From Spirochaeta sp. (GTDB taxonomy: Bacteria; Spirochaetota; Spirochaetia; DSM-27196; Alkalispirochaetaceae): a stretch of DNA of 23,422 bases. Under the pieces are notes generated by a model. That model saw only the letters and a list, made by a program, of their open reading frames with translations, did no database searches and was not told the origin of the DNA. Position 1 is the stretch's first letter. The number at the start of each line of letters is the position of its first letter. This document shows positions 23,183-23,422 of the stretch, piece after piece. The stretch is taken from positions 1 to 23,422 of the forward strand of contig SKHA01000315.1 of assembly GCA_007117185.1 (NCBI GenBank). The letters are read 5' to 3'. Position numbers and translations under genes: made by a program.

Positions 23183-23422
23183 GTAGAACCTCCCGAAAGG
23201 ATACCGTTGAGAATGGTCCGCGTTATTGCGTACAGCGGGGGCACTCCCTCACGCAGCGCCAGTGGCGCGGTGAGACCGGCGCTCTCCTCCAACGGCAGAT
23301 CCGAGATATAGTACATGAATCGCGTTGGTATTGCCGAGGGGACCACCCCCAGCTGCTGGAACTCGAGGATTTTCCGAAAATAGTGCGTGCCTTCCATCTC
23401 CATTGCGATGACGTCCCAGATC
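23179..23422 (-). CDS. C-terminal part of a possible nucleoside-phosphorylase-fold protein (5' end beyond right edge)
   Basis: The frame is open from the window edge to the TGA at 23179, 81 codons. The visible stretch IWDVIAMEMEGTHYFRK, then PTRFMYYISDLPL, has the order seen near the C-terminus of nucleoside phosphorylases (M-E-x-x at the ribose site, then a strand ending in S-D with the purine-site Asp). That match is by eye and low in certainty. The remaining residues are not distinctive. The 4-bp overlap with the ParA gene shows they form one operon. Confidence 0.5.
   Translation of the reverse strand, partial: IWDVIAMEMEGTHYFRKILEFQQLGVVPSAIPTRFMYYISDLPLEESAGLTAPLALREGVPPLYAITRTILNGILSGGST

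Overview
The window looks like chromosomal DNA of a free-living, moderately high-GC spirochaete (Spirochaeta/Alkalispirochaeta-like; this is inference, no marker gene is present). The signs are three solute-binding proteins with Sec signals ending in an A-G-G or A-S-G stretch and no lipobox cysteine, a two-TM class III adenylate cyclase with a short C-terminal TPR-like tail, a FecR-domain protein without FecI/FecA, and very compact gene spacing. No rRNA, tRNA, CRISPR array, insertion sequence or phage gene was seen.

Layout from left to right. (1) 1-3520, minus strand: adenylate cyclase, a membrane-anchored coiled-coil protein overlapping it by 22 bp, and a secreted protein cut by the left edge. 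(2) 3577-9129, minus: a complete branched-chain amino-acid ABC operon, livK-livH-livM-livG-livF, ending with a CBS-CBS-ACT (AcuB-like) gene. A GAAA-capped hairpin separates livK from livH. (3) 9245-11978, minus: a three-gene ABC importer of the TrpXYZ-like type (COG2984/COG4120/COG1101), with a 13-bp tandem repeat over its probable promoter. (4) 12107-14556: a FecR-domain exported protein (minus), divergent from a DraG-like ADP-ribosylglycohydrolase homologue (plus) that overlaps msrB tail to tail. (5) 14600-16312, minus: a REC-PAS-PAS-HisKA_2 protein with a degenerate ATPase domain; its -10 box lies between the arms of a 10-bp inverted repeat. (6) 16370-19459, minus: proX, a strong intrinsic terminator, then proV and proW (glycine betaine/osmoprotectant uptake). 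(7) 19692-22432, plus: thrH, a soluble PAS hybrid histidine kinase and a stand-alone receiver protein. (8) 22394-23422, minus: a ParA-type ATPase whose 3' end overlaps the receiver gene by 39 bp antisense, preceded by the C-terminal part of a possible nucleoside-phosphorylase-fold protein.

Functionally the window is dominated by nutrient and osmolyte uptake (three ABC importers) mixed with signalling (cAMP, CBS/ACT sensing, two multi-domain phosphorelay proteins). Two patterns recur. First, in both the liv and pro operons the abundant binding protein is encoded first and followed by a hairpin, which would give the binding protein more transcript than the membrane genes. Second, four genes with no visible Shine-Dalgarno (the DraG-like gene, msrB, thrH, the hybrid kinase) have a -10-like hexamer ending only 5-6 nt before their ATG. 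This suggests leaderless transcripts, whereas operon-internal genes mostly have good Shine-Dalgarno sites. The most promising candidates for something undescribed are the cyclase/coiled-coil/secreted-protein module beside the CBS-ACT gene, and the receiver-PAS-PAS pseudokinase with its promoter-straddling inverted repeat.
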